64,000 bases of DNA from Petrosia ficiformis (taxonomy: Eukaryota > Porifera > Demospongiae > Haplosclerida > Petrosiidae), in contig OX345639.1 of the NCBI GenBank assembly GCA_947044365.1, positions 4,010,444 through 4,074,443 on the forward strand. Direction: 5' to 3'. Positions 52,028 through 63,524 of this stretch are shown piece by piece; the stretch's first letter is position 1, and each line of letters opens with the position of its first letter. The notes beneath the pieces were generated by a model. The model was not told the origin of the DNA and did no database searches. It saw only the letters and a program-made list of their open reading frames with translations. A program made the translations under genes and the position numbers.

Positions 52028-52449
52028 CTAAATGTATTGATTTGCATGTTGGTGGATCAATATCTCGAAATTGTTCACACCTTTATCAGTTTCACACAAC
52101 ACACTATTGTTCCTCTATTCATGCTATTCACATTATCAACTCTTTAAAGAACACACTTGTCATGCATGTGTTCAGTAATAGTGCATGTATGAACGTATAT
52201 AATTATATAGATTATTTTGGTTAATATTGTTATGTATAGGTATTATTTGCTTGCATATGTGTTTTCATTGCGTAAAAAAGTTCACTCTTGTACACAACAA
52301 GTTTTCTGATCTATGAATGGTTCCGTGCTAAGTGCATACAAAGTGTTAGTGTCAGTTAGAAATAATTTCTTTTACAACAAGAGCAATACTAATAATTAGA
52401 TTATTGCGGTATTGGCTGAAAGGGGACTGCTGTGCCGGTTAGGTAAGCT

Positions 52450-54766
52450 ATGGCCACTGAAACCAGAGGACTTGTTGAGGAAGATACAAAGAAAGAGCCT
52501 CCAACAAGTGTGCAGCAACAAGGGTATACTCTTTCTGAGCAAGATGGTCAGGATGCTGCAGGGAGCGGAATAATTTTTTAATGTTTTTTTTGTTACAGAT
52601 AATATAGCGGTTGATGAGTCTGGTTTGGGTGTTACCTATTATGTGTTAGCTAGCATATCATTTATCTTCATTGTTCTTTTCTTCCCATTGTCTTTACTCT
52701 ACACAATCAAAGTGAGAACAGTAGAATTTGTTAATTACAGCAGACTTATATCCACATTTTGCAGATTGTGTCAGAGTATGAAAGGGCTGTGATATTACGT
52801 CTTGGTCGACTCTCATCAAAAAGGGCCAAGGGACCAGGTATTGTAATCATATACATAAATATTATAACTGATATCATTATTGTTGTTTACAGGTCTGTTC
52901 TTTGTTATTCCATGTACTGACACTGTTAATAAAGTTGATCTGAGGACCATTACACTTGATATTCCACCACAAGAGGTGAAAACACTTTTTATATGTGAAA
53001 AATGTAGTCTCTACCTAAAATGAAGGTTATGCAGTTGCTTTCAATATAAGTGTAGTACTAGTCTCGCGAGCCAGCCCCTTTGCTTGGAAAAGGAAGGGTC
53101 TGGTGAACTGCCAACAAGCTACTTGTCAGAAATCTCACAGCCCAATCAAATTACTGGAAAACTCGTTAATCATATTCATGATAATAGTGTCCAAAGGGCA
53201 GAACTTCTCTTTGCGAAAAATGTATGTTTATTTTTAAGCTAGAGGTAGAAAATGGAATTGTGTAATACACTGGTGATAGAGAAATATTCATAGCTTGGCC
53301 TGGTAACGCTGTCAGTGTTCGTCAAATCATTTTGGTAGCAAAAAAGTAAACCTTGCGATTCTGACGCTGTCTCTCTTTTATGATTTGATATTGTTATATT
53401 ACTCTTGTGTTGACAACAAAAATCCAGTTACCAAAATCAGAAATGGTTTTATGCTGGATGTATCATTTCCTGCCGAAGTTGACAGAACTAAGAAACATCA
53501 AGTCAGTAGTGTGACACTGAACTATTGCTCAGAGATACTGAAATGTAAACTTCTCAGCAAGCATACTTCAGGATACTCGCAACTGACTTACTCTGATCTT
53601 TCTTAAGATTCCAAAAATCACTACTGTCTTGGATTTTCACAACAAGAACATCTTGGTAGCAATGCAATCGTTAGCCATATTTTAATTAATAATGTTGTAC
53701 AACGTGATATCATTCACATGAAAAAAATACAAGTCAGTTCACCAGACCCTTCCTCCTCCAAGTGAAGGGGCTGGCTTGTGAGAAGGAAGGTATGTCAGTT
53801 CGCCAGACCCAACCTTCTCCAAGTGAAGGGGCTGGCTTGAGTGTAGTACAGCTTATTTCTAGTATCAAAAAATGTGTAGATCATTGCAAGAAGTACAAGA
53901 TGGCCAATATTACTAAAGAACCTCAAGTTAAAAACATTCAATGTAATTAATTTCTTTTTCTGTTTTTGCTAAATGCAGAGTCTCTATAAAAATCAGTGAT
54001 ATGGTGACCTTTTTGTCACTGTTAACTTTTCACTGTTAACTTATCTTTTATCTTACTATCTAGATTCTCACTAAAGATAGTGTTACTGTTAGAGTTGATG
54101 CTGTTGTGTTTTATCGTATTTACAATCCTACGATGGCTACTATTAATGTTGAGAATGCTAACTCGGCTACTTACTATGTCTCTCAGACCACTCTAAGAAA
54201 TGTTTTAGGAACAAAGAAATTGTCTGAGCTCCTTTCAGAGAGGGAAGACATCAGTGATGAGATGCAGGTATGACATGTTAATATTAATATGTAAACTTAT
54301 TGAATTATTCTGTAGAAAATTTTGGATGAAGCAACTGATCCTTGGGGTGTGAAAGTTGAGAGAGTTGAAATGTTAGTTTCATGAAATTATATCTTTACAT
54401 GTTATTTATTTTGTTTTTACTTACAGAAAAGATGTTAGTTTACCTCAACAACTTCAGAGAGCTATGGCTGCTGAGGCCGAGGCAGCAAGAGAAGCTAGGG
54501 CTAAGGTATGTATTTCAACTCTGGTGATAACATTTTATATTTTGTTATTTTTGTAGGTTATAGCAGCTGAAGGTGAGCAGAATGCATCTCGTGTTCTTCG
54601 TGATGCAGCTGATATTTTGGACGAGTCACCTGCTTCCCTTCAGCTCCGTTACTTACAGACTCTGAACACAATTGCAGGTCAAAATAACCACACCTATGTG
54701 TTTCCATTGCCAATGGATCTGCTGTTCAAGCTGTTTTCTGGTCAACAAAAGCCAGCACCTGTGTGA
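52450..54766 (+). CDS. Stomatin paralogue, copy 2
   Basis: This is a second stomatin in tandem: [109 protein letters not shown]. It ends in a normal stomatin tail (FPLPMDLLFKLF...PAPV), without the glycine extension. Introns fall at the same places as in copy 1, for example before ILTKDS, within ERVE/KDV and before VIAAEGE. The first exon runs from 52450 (MATETRGLVEEDTKKEPPTS); its donor is ambiguous. The intron from 52976 to 54063 contains a Mutator-like element. Confidence 0.9.
53059..53840. mobile_element. Mutator-like non-autonomous element, 782 bases
   Basis: The left end TAGTCTCGCGAGCCAGCCCC and the right end GGGGCTGGCTTGA are inverted over about 50 bases. They are flanked by a perfect 9-base duplication GTGTAGTAC (53050-53058 and 53841-53849). 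The right terminal arm is present twice in tandem (about 53732-53785 and 53788-53840). An internal 73-codon open frame (53385) resembles nothing I know. Nine-base duplications are typical of Mutator-like elements. Confidence 0.88.
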
Positions 54767-54941
54767 ACACACAATATCTTTATGCACTTCATTACAGTTA
54801 AAAAAAACTTACTAACTTACTATGTTAAAACACTTGATTTAAATTTCTATTGAAGTATTGTTAGTGAATCATGTTTTACTGTTTAATTAATTACAATAAA
54901 TCTTTCTTTTTTGAAAACAAATCAGAAACAAACAAATCAGT

Positions 54942-56132
54942 TTATCCCATTTTGGAAGCAAGTTCTTTTGCTTTTATTCTTTCAACTTTTGCTCTAGCTG
55001 CTTGTGCTTTAGGACCAACAATACCACCACCCCATCGTTTCCTTAATTCATCATAACGATCATTATAATTAGCTTTAACAGCTTCAACTATATTGTTGAA
55101 TTGAGCACGATCATCACTGCATCAGAAATATAAAAATAGAATGACTACAAATTCATATGAATAGACTCACGGTTTAACTTGAGTAACTACTAAAGCAGTG
55201 GCTGTTTTCTTGTGAACAACTTTACCAAGTCTAAATAAAACGATGAATGAAGATTAGAATGAAATCTCATACAGATAACACACCTTGACTTTGACTTTAC
55301 TATACAATATGGTACATTCATCTTTCTACACAGAGTGGGTAACCATATTACAATCTAGGACATAGTATGTAAGTATTACACACATACAATGTAAAATCAT
55401 AGGATTACCTCAATTGGATCTACATCATGTGCAATGATAACAAGTAATGCCTTCTTCTGTTCAATTAATCTAGTGACATTATGAATACCATATTTCACTG
55501 CTATAGTCTTCTTCTTTATTGATGGTTGCTCTCCTTTAGCTTTGATTTGTGCAAGATTACGTAACCTCTCTCGTTTCTGAGCTTTAGACTCAGGTCGATA
55601 TTTATGAATAAATTTGAAAAGTTGAGTCACTAAAAATGTTATCAGATAAATAGATATGTACACCAGACATGCACAAATATTCACCAGTCGGTTTCTCTAG
55701 AGCATATGTGAACTGGTTAATACTAGGAGGTACTTTGAGTCTTTGATACAGGATACGTCGTTGCCGTTGGATACGGACATATTTAGGCCACTTAACAAAT
55801 CTTGTCAAGTCTCTTTTTGGTTGAATGTGACCACCTAACGATTATCATATACACATACAAACTCTTCTAATGTGTTTATATACTCACCAATGCCATAATT
55901 TCGAGTCCTTTTTTCAATTAATGGATTTTTCTCCTTTTTCTTTTTCTTTTCTGGTTTAGCTATGAATGGAGCTGGAGCAACCTTCTTAGCCTTGGTTTTC
56001 CTAATGATTCTAGGTGGCTAGAATATATAAACAAAAAATGATCCCGTTCACTAATGTAAGAATTCATTCTGAGCACATAAATATATTTGAGAAAGACGAT
56101 TAAAAGAGATTCAATCTTGTAAAACTCACCAT
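54942..56132 (-). CDS. RPL7A: Large ribosomal subunit protein eL8
   Basis: RPL7A (SURF3 in the surfeit locus) is a core protein of the 60S subunit. Exon 1 contributes only the ATG (56130-56132) before the intron. Then comes a basic N-terminus ([18 protein letters not shown]), [69 protein letters not shown] and [20 protein letters not shown]. It ends AKELASKMG. Introns are about 50-120 bases; I checked them and saw no convincing C/D-box snoRNA. It is head-to-head with MED22. Confidence 0.97.
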
Positions 56133-56149
56133 CTTTTTACTAAGAACAA

Positions 56150-56155
56150 CACGTG
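56150..56155. promoter_or_regulatory. E-box in RPL7A/MED22 promoter
   Basis: CACGTG lies 18 bases from the RPL7A ATG, inside the spacer shared with MED22. Such palindromes bind Myc/Max, USF and MITF-type factors. Confidence 0.5.
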
Positions 56156-56220
56156 GAGAACCAGATATGCTAATGGCTGGAAAGTTAAAGGCGGAGAAAG
56201 AGGGTGTAGCTCACTCCAAG

Positions 56221-56721
56221 ATGGCAGTTGCAGGTGGGGCTACCAGCAAAAGAGAAGTTGTTCAGATTACATCATATTCGAGAAGATTAAAGGAAAATAT
56301 AAAATCAATTTTAGACAATTATGGAGAAATATTAAAAGCAGCTAAAGTATGTCACATGATTATCATGTGATCACTAATTCATCCTAACTGTAGGTAACTG
56401 AAGGCAGCACTTCAACTAGTGAATATGATGCAACTGTTTATCATACAAAAACTGAAATTGAAGTCCGAGCCTCTAACATGGTATTCAAAATGACTATTTT
56501 ACTATATAATTAATATATTTATATAGGTGCGAGCTGCTGAAGCTTTATCAAGATTAGTTGCAGAGTTAAAAGAATATCTAATTCTCAATGATTTCTCAAC
56601 TATTAATGAAAGTATCACACACAGAGCAAAGGATTTACATGCTGCTCAGAAACAAGTTTTAAATGAGACACAAAAACTTTATGAATCATATAAACAAACT
56701 CAGTTACGTTCACTAGATTAG
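56221..56721 (+). CDS. MED22: Mediator complex subunit 22 (SURF5)
   Basis: MED22 is a head-module subunit of Mediator, the RNA polymerase II coactivator. I chose the ATG at 56221 (AAGATGGC context, MAVAGGATSKREVVQITSYS) because it gives the family's N-terminal length before SRRLKENIKSILDNYGEIL (human NKRLKDDIKSIMDNFTEI). In-frame Mets at 56167 and 56173 would add 16-18 residues. Further matches: VRAAEALSRLVAELKEYLIL and NDFSTINESI. It has two short introns. Its stop is 14 bases from the SURF1 stop. Confidence 0.93.
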
Positions 56722-56735
56722 TTACTATACTAATT

Positions 56736-58141
56736 TCATCTTTTTGCCCTTTTCTTCCAAAATTGCCAAAACATATAAAATGTTGCAAGAGAAAGTGCAT
56801 ACCTGGGGAGAGCTAATAGAATAATATATAACATTATGTATTATACTCACCATGTAAATACATATTGAAGATGATCATTTCGTAAAGTTATTCTTGTTTG
56901 TCCTCCAATTGGTCCTCCATGCAGTGTAGTAGCTATAAATGAATTTGTCAATGTATGTAATATAATACGTTAGCAATTACTTGCATCAGCATCTATCATA
57001 ACGGGTGTTGTTTCAAGACACTGTGCCATAGATACAACATCTCTCCATGACCATCTGTTATTATCAGGATCATTTTTAGGACTGAATGGTGGACGCTGTT
57101 TATAAATTAAATGATGATTATTGTGCAATATGAAGCACATGTAGAATACCTTTTCTTGTGTACGTACTAATCCACTAAGAATCACTTGTCCTTCAATCTG
57201 TAAGTAAATGATTGTTGATATTCAATATATAATTGTTATGTACTTGTCCTTGAAGTCTTGTTGCAGGATTCATTCGACTCTTAGGAACCCATCCTCTGTT
57301 CACTAAAATATAACTCCTATATGTACATGTATATACATCAGTGTTTTTGAGAAGTTTATATGGTGCATCATTGGCCCAAAGAGCTTCTTATTTGGCACTG
57401 CACAGTGCTCTCTTTGGGCCAGTGGCACAGTTATATTGTACTAACTGCAGTAACTCTTTGCGCAAACACTAACCATTTTTGAGCCAATTTGGCCCATGCT
57501 TCAAAAACTTTGATATACATACAGATATTCATCATAAAGGTTTAGTTATACATGCATACATAACATAATACACATTTCATATCAACTAACTGAGTCTCAT
57601 TACAATAGAATGGAGTTATAATATGAGCTCCTGGTTCACTTCTCTGCTTTGACATATATTCTTCATTCAGTTGGCCTCTAGGCCACATATGTATTTCACG
57701 TGTATGATCAAACTGACCAGTTAGTGTTACACGTCTATACTCTAATTCCTCTAGTCGATCAGCAACACTAAGTAAAACACAAGTAATGTGATAAACATGA
57801 TGAAAATTCTTTGCTTACTTATTTGGAATATTAATTGCTGGTTTCATCGTTCTTCGTTCCAATTCATCGATTAATCCTAGTTTCCATTGAAGACGAAATA
57901 CCTGCCAAGTACCAAGGCAAAATGTAGTTACAGGAATAATTAAGAGCCATAGTTTTCTTTTCTGTTTCTGTTCATTTTCAGTACTACTTCGTGAGGTTTG
58001 TCTCACTGACTGAAAGACTTTATGAAGATTAATGATTTATTACTATTAGTGAAAATGAGTCTTACAATTTTTCCTCCACAGAATAACAGGCCAAGAATAT
58101 CTTTGAGTTGAACTTATAACATATCTAAATGAAAATAACAT
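56736..58141 (-). CDS. SURF1: Cytochrome c oxidase assembly protein SURF1
   Basis: SURF1 is an inner mitochondrial membrane protein needed for complex IV assembly. Exon 1 (start 58141) encodes a typical presequence, [20 protein letters not shown]. The N-terminal membrane segment with the family motif is [17 protein letters not shown]. Then: [78 protein letters not shown], and a C-terminal membrane segment [15 protein letters not shown]. The stop is at 56736-56738. It shares a 62-base promoter with PFDN6. Confidence 0.95.
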
Positions 58142-58203
58142 TTTATGTGTAAGATTGTATTAATTAATTTTTTTTTCAAGCACGTGGACCTCCACCCAAC
58201 AAG
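58142..58203. promoter_or_regulatory. 62-base bidirectional promoter SURF1/PFDN6
   Basis: It contains poly-T and a CACGTG E-box (58181-58186). The PFDN6 start lies in AAGATGGC, a YY1-like context shared with MED22. Confidence 0.55.
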
Positions 58204-59315
58204 ATGGCTAAAGCGCCTATGATTAGTTTGAAAGAGAAAGAAAAGGTTTTGCAGGAAGAAATAGAGAAATTTAGAAGTATTCAGAAAGGTAGATATATAA
58301 ACTGATTATTATTTTGAGATTATAGATAATATAATTTAGATGTATATAATTATATATATAATAATTTTATTTTTATACTAAAGATATACAGAAAAGTGTT
58401 CAAACAAGAAAACAGCTTGATGCACAGTTAAATGAAAACAAAACTGTGAAGGAGGTAAGTAGAAAACACAGTGTGATTACTCCTCCATCTTGAAGTATAA
58501 TTATGTGTTTTGGGCACAAAATGTTGAAGTAATAGTCATTTCATCTTAGCAACAATATAATAATAATTATATAATATAGTAGTTCCCAATTCAATATGCA
58601 TGCAGTCTCACATAGAGGGTCCGGTATATAGCTAACTATGTTCTGAGAACCACTTGAAGTATGGTGGTGTTCAATTGGGAGATACATAACCTTTCAAACA
58701 CTTGCTTTGGCAGATAATTTTTTCATTTTTTGGGTTTCTTAACAGCCATTCTTTCTAGCAGTGTATCTTAGAATCAAGAATCTTATAAAATTCAAGAGCT
58801 GACAAAGTTGCTCTACCTTCGAATAATTGATTTTGGCAGTTAACATCTACGTGAATACCATTGTACCTCCAGTGGCTCTTAGAACAAGACATACAATAGC
58901 TATATATCTAAGACCCTCCATTCTCAATTAGAGTGGGAGGAGTTGACTATGCGAGACTAGTATGCATATATTAGAGTTCCAAACACTAAAATATTAAGTA
59001 GAGTAATTATATTACCATAGGAACTAGATATACTGGAAGATGATGCTATAGTGTATAAACTAATTGGTCCAGTATTAGTTAAGCAAGAATTGTCAGAAGC
59101 TAAACAAACAGTACACAAAAGATTGGAATACATCTCCAAAGAACTGTGAGTCTATGTCCCTTAATTAACTTATAACTCAAATAATTATTAATAGTGAAAG
59201 AAATGATGCAACATACAAAGAGCTGGAGAAAAAACAAGAAACCTTTGCTGAGAGATTGTCAAAGTTGCAGCAAGATTATCAGCAAGCGATGGTAAAGGCT
59301 GGGATTGTGAGATAA
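58204..59315 (+). CDS. PFDN6: Prefoldin subunit 6
   Basis: PFDN6 is a beta-type subunit of the hexameric prefoldin chaperone that delivers actin and tubulin to the TRiC chaperonin. MAKAPMISLKEKEKVLQEEI begins the first coiled coil. The beta-hairpin region reads IVYKLIGPVLVKQELSEAK (human VVFKLLGPVLVKQELGEA). Then HKRLEYISKELERND and the second helix ending QAMVKAGIVR. Length is about 135 residues, normal for the family. The stop is TAA (59313-59315). One intron (about 58456-59018) holds a small inverted-repeat element. Confidence 0.95.
58594..58969. mobile_element. Putative MITE in PFDN6 intron
   Basis: The ends ATATGCATGCAGTCTCACAT and its inverted counterpart (CTATGCGAGACTAGTATGCA, then TAT) match over about 22 bases with a few differences. 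No certain target duplication. The interior has no gene. Confidence 0.55.
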
Positions 59316-59511
59316 ATGATATCCCAATTAACAAGGTACAATTTTTTCTCAGGTATTATTACAACTTATCATTCTTGTTCATATTATTCGTATTTTATCC
59401 ATGCATTATAATGTGTTGTGTTTAACAAACACTTGAACAACTAATCATTTATAACTAACTGCTATTTTATAATACAATTATTTAAATGTTTAACTTCTTT
59501 AATGAAATCGA

Positions 59512-62356
59512 TTATAATCTGTAGCAACAAAATACAATAATAATTATTATACATGGAGTTATGATGTATATATGTACCTGTGTCAATGTGTAAGTCTCTT
59601 CACTAAGTCTCTCAACTAGTGTAAAATGATCTTCATCAGGTATTTCATGATGTATGAAATGTATTCCATATGATGACAATACCTAGGATTAATGAGTGTA
59701 TGAATGAATAGAGGGATAGATAGATATATTGATTGATAGATGGATAGATGGATGATGTGTACTTTGCAGTACTGGTCTCTTTGTTTTTTGAATTCCGGTG
59801 ATTCCTGTTCTCCATCAATCAAGAGATATCGTATACCCATAGAAGATGGGATAGTCAGATGTGTAGTACAAAATGGATTGAGAGGACTGTATTTCACTAC
59901 TTCATCACTATTAAGACACAAATACACTAACTATGTATTGTGTATAGGGTGATCTCACTCTGTTAGCTTTAAAGGATCATTAACATAACATTTCTGTATA
60001 GGAGATATGTTGTACACTCCACTCATTATTATACCACCTAATAATATAATATATATATAATTATATATATACAATATGTATTACATGTATGTATATACAT
60101 AGTATATTATCTACCAGCAAAAGGAAATGAAGAAAGAGAATAATCAGACCATTGTGTAGTCAACATCAGAGCAGTAATATGTCCACCAGCACTATGACCA
60201 CTAACATATAATCTATTATAATTGAATAGAGAATGTCTAACATATAGAGAGCAATCTGACTGATATTGCTGATGTATGCAGTGCCTGACATGGAGTGTAT
60301 AAGTAATCAAACATGTTTTGACTCAATAATGCATATTTTGAATTTTAGTGTACTTGATACCCACCAGTTACTAGGTGATCACTAATGGACATGTGGTTAT
60401 GTAATGCAATCAGGTGTGATGTGTCATGGAGACCACCCCCACACTGTCTGGACCATGACAATCCATACATTACCTTTTGCCAGGGAATTTCTTTGCTATA
60501 AATGAACACCCTAGTTTGCACTGTTCAACAATAGTAGTCAAGTTGACTGAAAGAAATGAATAATGAGCCAGGACATGTCAATGTATTGTATTAATAAACA
60601 CTACAACATATCATTGTTTTAATAATAGTCCATTGTCTGTCAATATAAAATAATTATTATCATCACCTTTTGGTGCTAAATCATACCCTAATGCAACTAA
60701 TATAATATTATTACGAGTGCATGGAATAGCTGCAAATCCTGAATTTTCTATTCTGTGTAGAGATATAACATATTGTATTGTCATCCTTATACAAGTACTA
60801 TCAGTTATGTCTGTATAATTATATGCATATAATTGTTAGCATGTGCAATTCTTTCATCATAACACACAATATCATATTACGTACACTACCTACCCAAGTG
60901 CTTGCCAATATCCTCCATGTATATAAATTAATACATCAGTATCATCTGTTTTGGGAAAGCAACATGTTTGGAATGTTTAGATGAATAGAAGAAACATATG
61001 ACCTGCTTTTAATAATACATATTTCACTAGAATCATGTAACTGAATCAAGTGAACTGTGGGTAAACACAGGGTTTACTATTACTAATCACAATTTGAGAG
61101 AAATTATTTATATAAACTGCTTTTTGTTTAACAACACTATTTTTTGAGGGACCATCCCATGTGGAAAAGTAATGTAGTCAACACAAAGGTACAACTTTTA
61201 TATGGGGTGTTTGCCTTTCTATAAGTGGGAATACAAAGAAATATAATAGAAATCAAAAGATATGATATGTCTAATATCCTATTTGAATATGTGGACACTC
61301 ATCAATAGTGTTACTATAGAAATAAGACACCATACATGAAATGAACCATGTGTATCTTAGGATAACAAGTCTATATGGAACTATAACTGTTCGTTAGTGA
61401 TATTATAAACCATTTTGTCAGATGCTGGTATGGACAGCAATTGGATAATTTAATATTGTGTAATTACTGAATCTTTCAGAATTGAAGAAATATAAACATT
61501 TTGGCAGCCAAATTGGTTTGACTATCTCCATATGAGAACAAGACTATTCTCAGATATTCAACAATATATATGGTATAATGTATTTCTATGACTGCAGTGG
61601 GAAGGAAAACTATATTAACGATTATCCATTGAAGGCAACACTAGTGTTAGCTTCACTTGGAAAGCAATATACATATATGGTCACAATTATAAACACATGC
61701 CTTAATTGAATTTGAACTGAAAATAATTAGAGTTTAATGATGCACCTGTGTATTATAATATTCTAAAACTACAACCCATGGCAAGTATTTCTGCTGTCTG
61801 GAGTGAAAAAAAATTAATCCCTCACTGTAATAAATGGAAACAATGGTTGTTGACAGAACATGATTGTGATGATATACAAGGTATTAAAATGTTCATTTGT
61901 AACAAAAACAACAGAAGGGCATGAAACACAATATGAGAACTAATCCCCTAAGCTACAACAAAATGCATGGTCGTATTCCTGATGTTGGATATAAAATAAT
62001 TTAAGTGTTGTGATGGTCACTGTAATTTCATTCTTTTATACATAACTTAAACATCAAGTCTTGAACCATTTGAGTACTAATTTATAGATAACACACCGTT
62101 AATATTTGACGGATAATATATGTCTAGTGTTTGACCACCAGGTTGATATTCAATCCCTAATTCACATTTTAGAACTTGACGAGCTATCTGGGTTGCTAAA
62201 CATAATATTTTATTATAATCATAATTGACAAGATTTATACTTGCCATCAAAAGTTCGTTCTAAATGAAGATCAACAACAGCTTTTGGAGAACCTTTCTTA
62301 GAGAATTGACTTGGTGAATAATAATAATCCAACTGCTCTTTACTAAACCTTTCCAT
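59512..62356 (-). CDS. AFMID: Kynurenine formamidase-like alpha/beta hydrolase
   Basis: AFMID hydrolyses N-formylkynurenine in tryptophan breakdown. Start at 62356 (MERFSKEQLDYYYSPSQFSK). Next exon: ELGIEYQPGGQTLDIYYPS. The oxyanion motif is IYIHGGYWQALG. The nucleophile serine sits in VSGHSAGGHI, the acid in LLIDGEQESPEF, and the histidine in IPDEDHFTLVERL. The frame after TLTQ runs on to a stop at 59512 with an isoleucine-rich tail, so the exact C-terminus is uncertain. It has a 1.1 kb intron. Assignment to AFMID rather than a related esterase rests on HGGYW and overall order. Confidence 0.82.
60970..62097 (-). other. Long AFMID intron without recognisable content
   Basis: About 1.1 kb of AT-rich DNA between the HGGYW exon and the GIEYQPGG exon. 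I see no open frame of note, no tandem repeat and no convincing terminal inverted repeats. Confidence 0.6.
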
Positions 62357-62523
62357 TACTCTATCGACGCATGCGCAATAGGTACTACCACGTGCAGAAA
62401 AATGGCTGATTTTGTGATGTTTGCGATGCCGAACGTGCACTTTTTTGGGAATAAAGAAGAAGACATCAATAGCAGAAGCACAGTGAAGTCCTGGTCTGAC
62501 TAAAAAATATTCTGCACATTGTC

Positions 62524-62565
<42 letters not shown>

Positions 62566-62678
62566 CTTCCAGTCCAGCCGGCTGCCACTGCACTGAATCC
62601 TTGCTAGGGCGGAACACTACGTGACCGTGGCTGCCACTCTGAATCCTTACACGTTCACTGAAGTGTTATAAAAAAGCG
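62357..62678. promoter_or_regulatory. Bidirectional spacer AFMID/ankyrin gene
   Basis: Contains GCATGCGCA (62369-62377, NRF-1 type), a CACGTG E-box (62389-62394) and a (TA)n tract (about 62527-62562). Near the ankyrin gene lie two copies of a CACT.GAATCCTT-type segment within GGCTGCCACT (62581 and 62629). No coding sequence is seen. Confidence 0.5.
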
Positions 62679-63524
62679 ATGGGCAACCATTCCAGCTCAT
62701 CTACTAACGAAGAAAGTGATTGGAGAAGAGATAACTCACTTGAAGGCGCAAGTGAGTTGAGCCAGTCAGTGATAGTACTCCCGACGTTCTCTGTATATAA
62801 GCGGAACTCGCATCGAAACGGTACACTCAGTCAGTATCATCATACACACAGACTTTCAAAATCTCTTTCTACTGAACATCTGATGTCTTGCAGTGTAAAA
62901 CGAATTCCTGTTTGGAAAAACAGTCAAAAGAGACACAAAGCAGCGCAATGGCTGGCTATGGAGAAAAAGAAAAGAGATACAGAAGACAGAGAACAACTAT
63001 TTTCAGCTGCAGTGAGAGGAGACGAAGAAATATTACTTCGATTGTTGATATGTGGAGTGAATATCAATACAACTGATGAAAATCATTTAACAGCACTACA
63101 TTATGCAGCAATGCACGCCAGACCACAGATAATTGAGATGCTGGTTGATCATGGTGCTAAGGTCAATGCTTATGATATGAAAGGTGGTTTTACACCACTT
63201 CATTGGGTAGTCATCAATTCACAGCCCGGCATGAGCGATGATCAAAGAGTAGAAGAATGTCTTATAGCTCTCGTACGAGGAGGTTGCAATATCAATGCAA
63301 AAGATTTTAATCAAGCAACTCCATTACATTTTGCTGCAAGAATGGACAATAAACTAGTAGTAGATTCTCTAATGAGACTTGGTGCTGATCCAAATGAAAT
63401 GGATGTGTTGGGAAGAACATGTACTGCAGTAGCTAAATCTGAAGGAACTAAAATTTTAATTATAAAATTAGCAGATTTAAGAGCTAGAGCTTATTATCAT
63501 GTTCTTGAAGTTCCTTTTGTTTAA
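62679..63524 (+). CDS. Intronless ankyrin-repeat protein, probably N-myristoylated
   Basis: The 281-residue protein begins MGNHSSSSTNEESDW, a good myristoylation signal, so membrane attachment is likely. Residues 1-95 are polar and serine-rich. From about residue 100 come four ankyrin repeats: REQLFSAAVRGDEEILLRLL, LTALHYAAMHARPQIIEMLV, TPLHWVVINSQPG (with an insert) and TPLHFAARMDNKLVVDSLM, ending GADPNEMDVLG. I do not recognise an orthologue. Single exon among intron-rich genes, so it may be a retrocopy or a lineage-specific gene. The stop is at 63522-63524. Confidence 0.85.
   Translation: MGNHSSSSTNEESDWRRDNSLEGASELSQSVIVLPTFSVYKRNSHRNGTLSQYHHTHRLSKSLSTEHLMSCSVKRIPVWKNSQKRHKAAQWLAMEKKKRDTEDREQLFSAAVRGDEEILLRLLICGVNINTTDENHLTALHYAAMHARPQIIEMLVDHGAKVNAYDMKGGFTPLHWVVINSQPGMSDDQRVEECLIALVRGGCNINAKDFNQATPLHFAARMDNKLVVDSLMRLGADPNEMDVLGRTCTAVAKSEGTKILIIKLADLRARAYYHVLEVPFV

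Noticed and set aside
54942..56132. Intronic snoRNAs in RPL7A (the vertebrate gene hosts several)
   Set aside because: I looked for C (RTGATGA) and D (CTGA) boxes in the short introns and found no convincing pair; most introns are too short.
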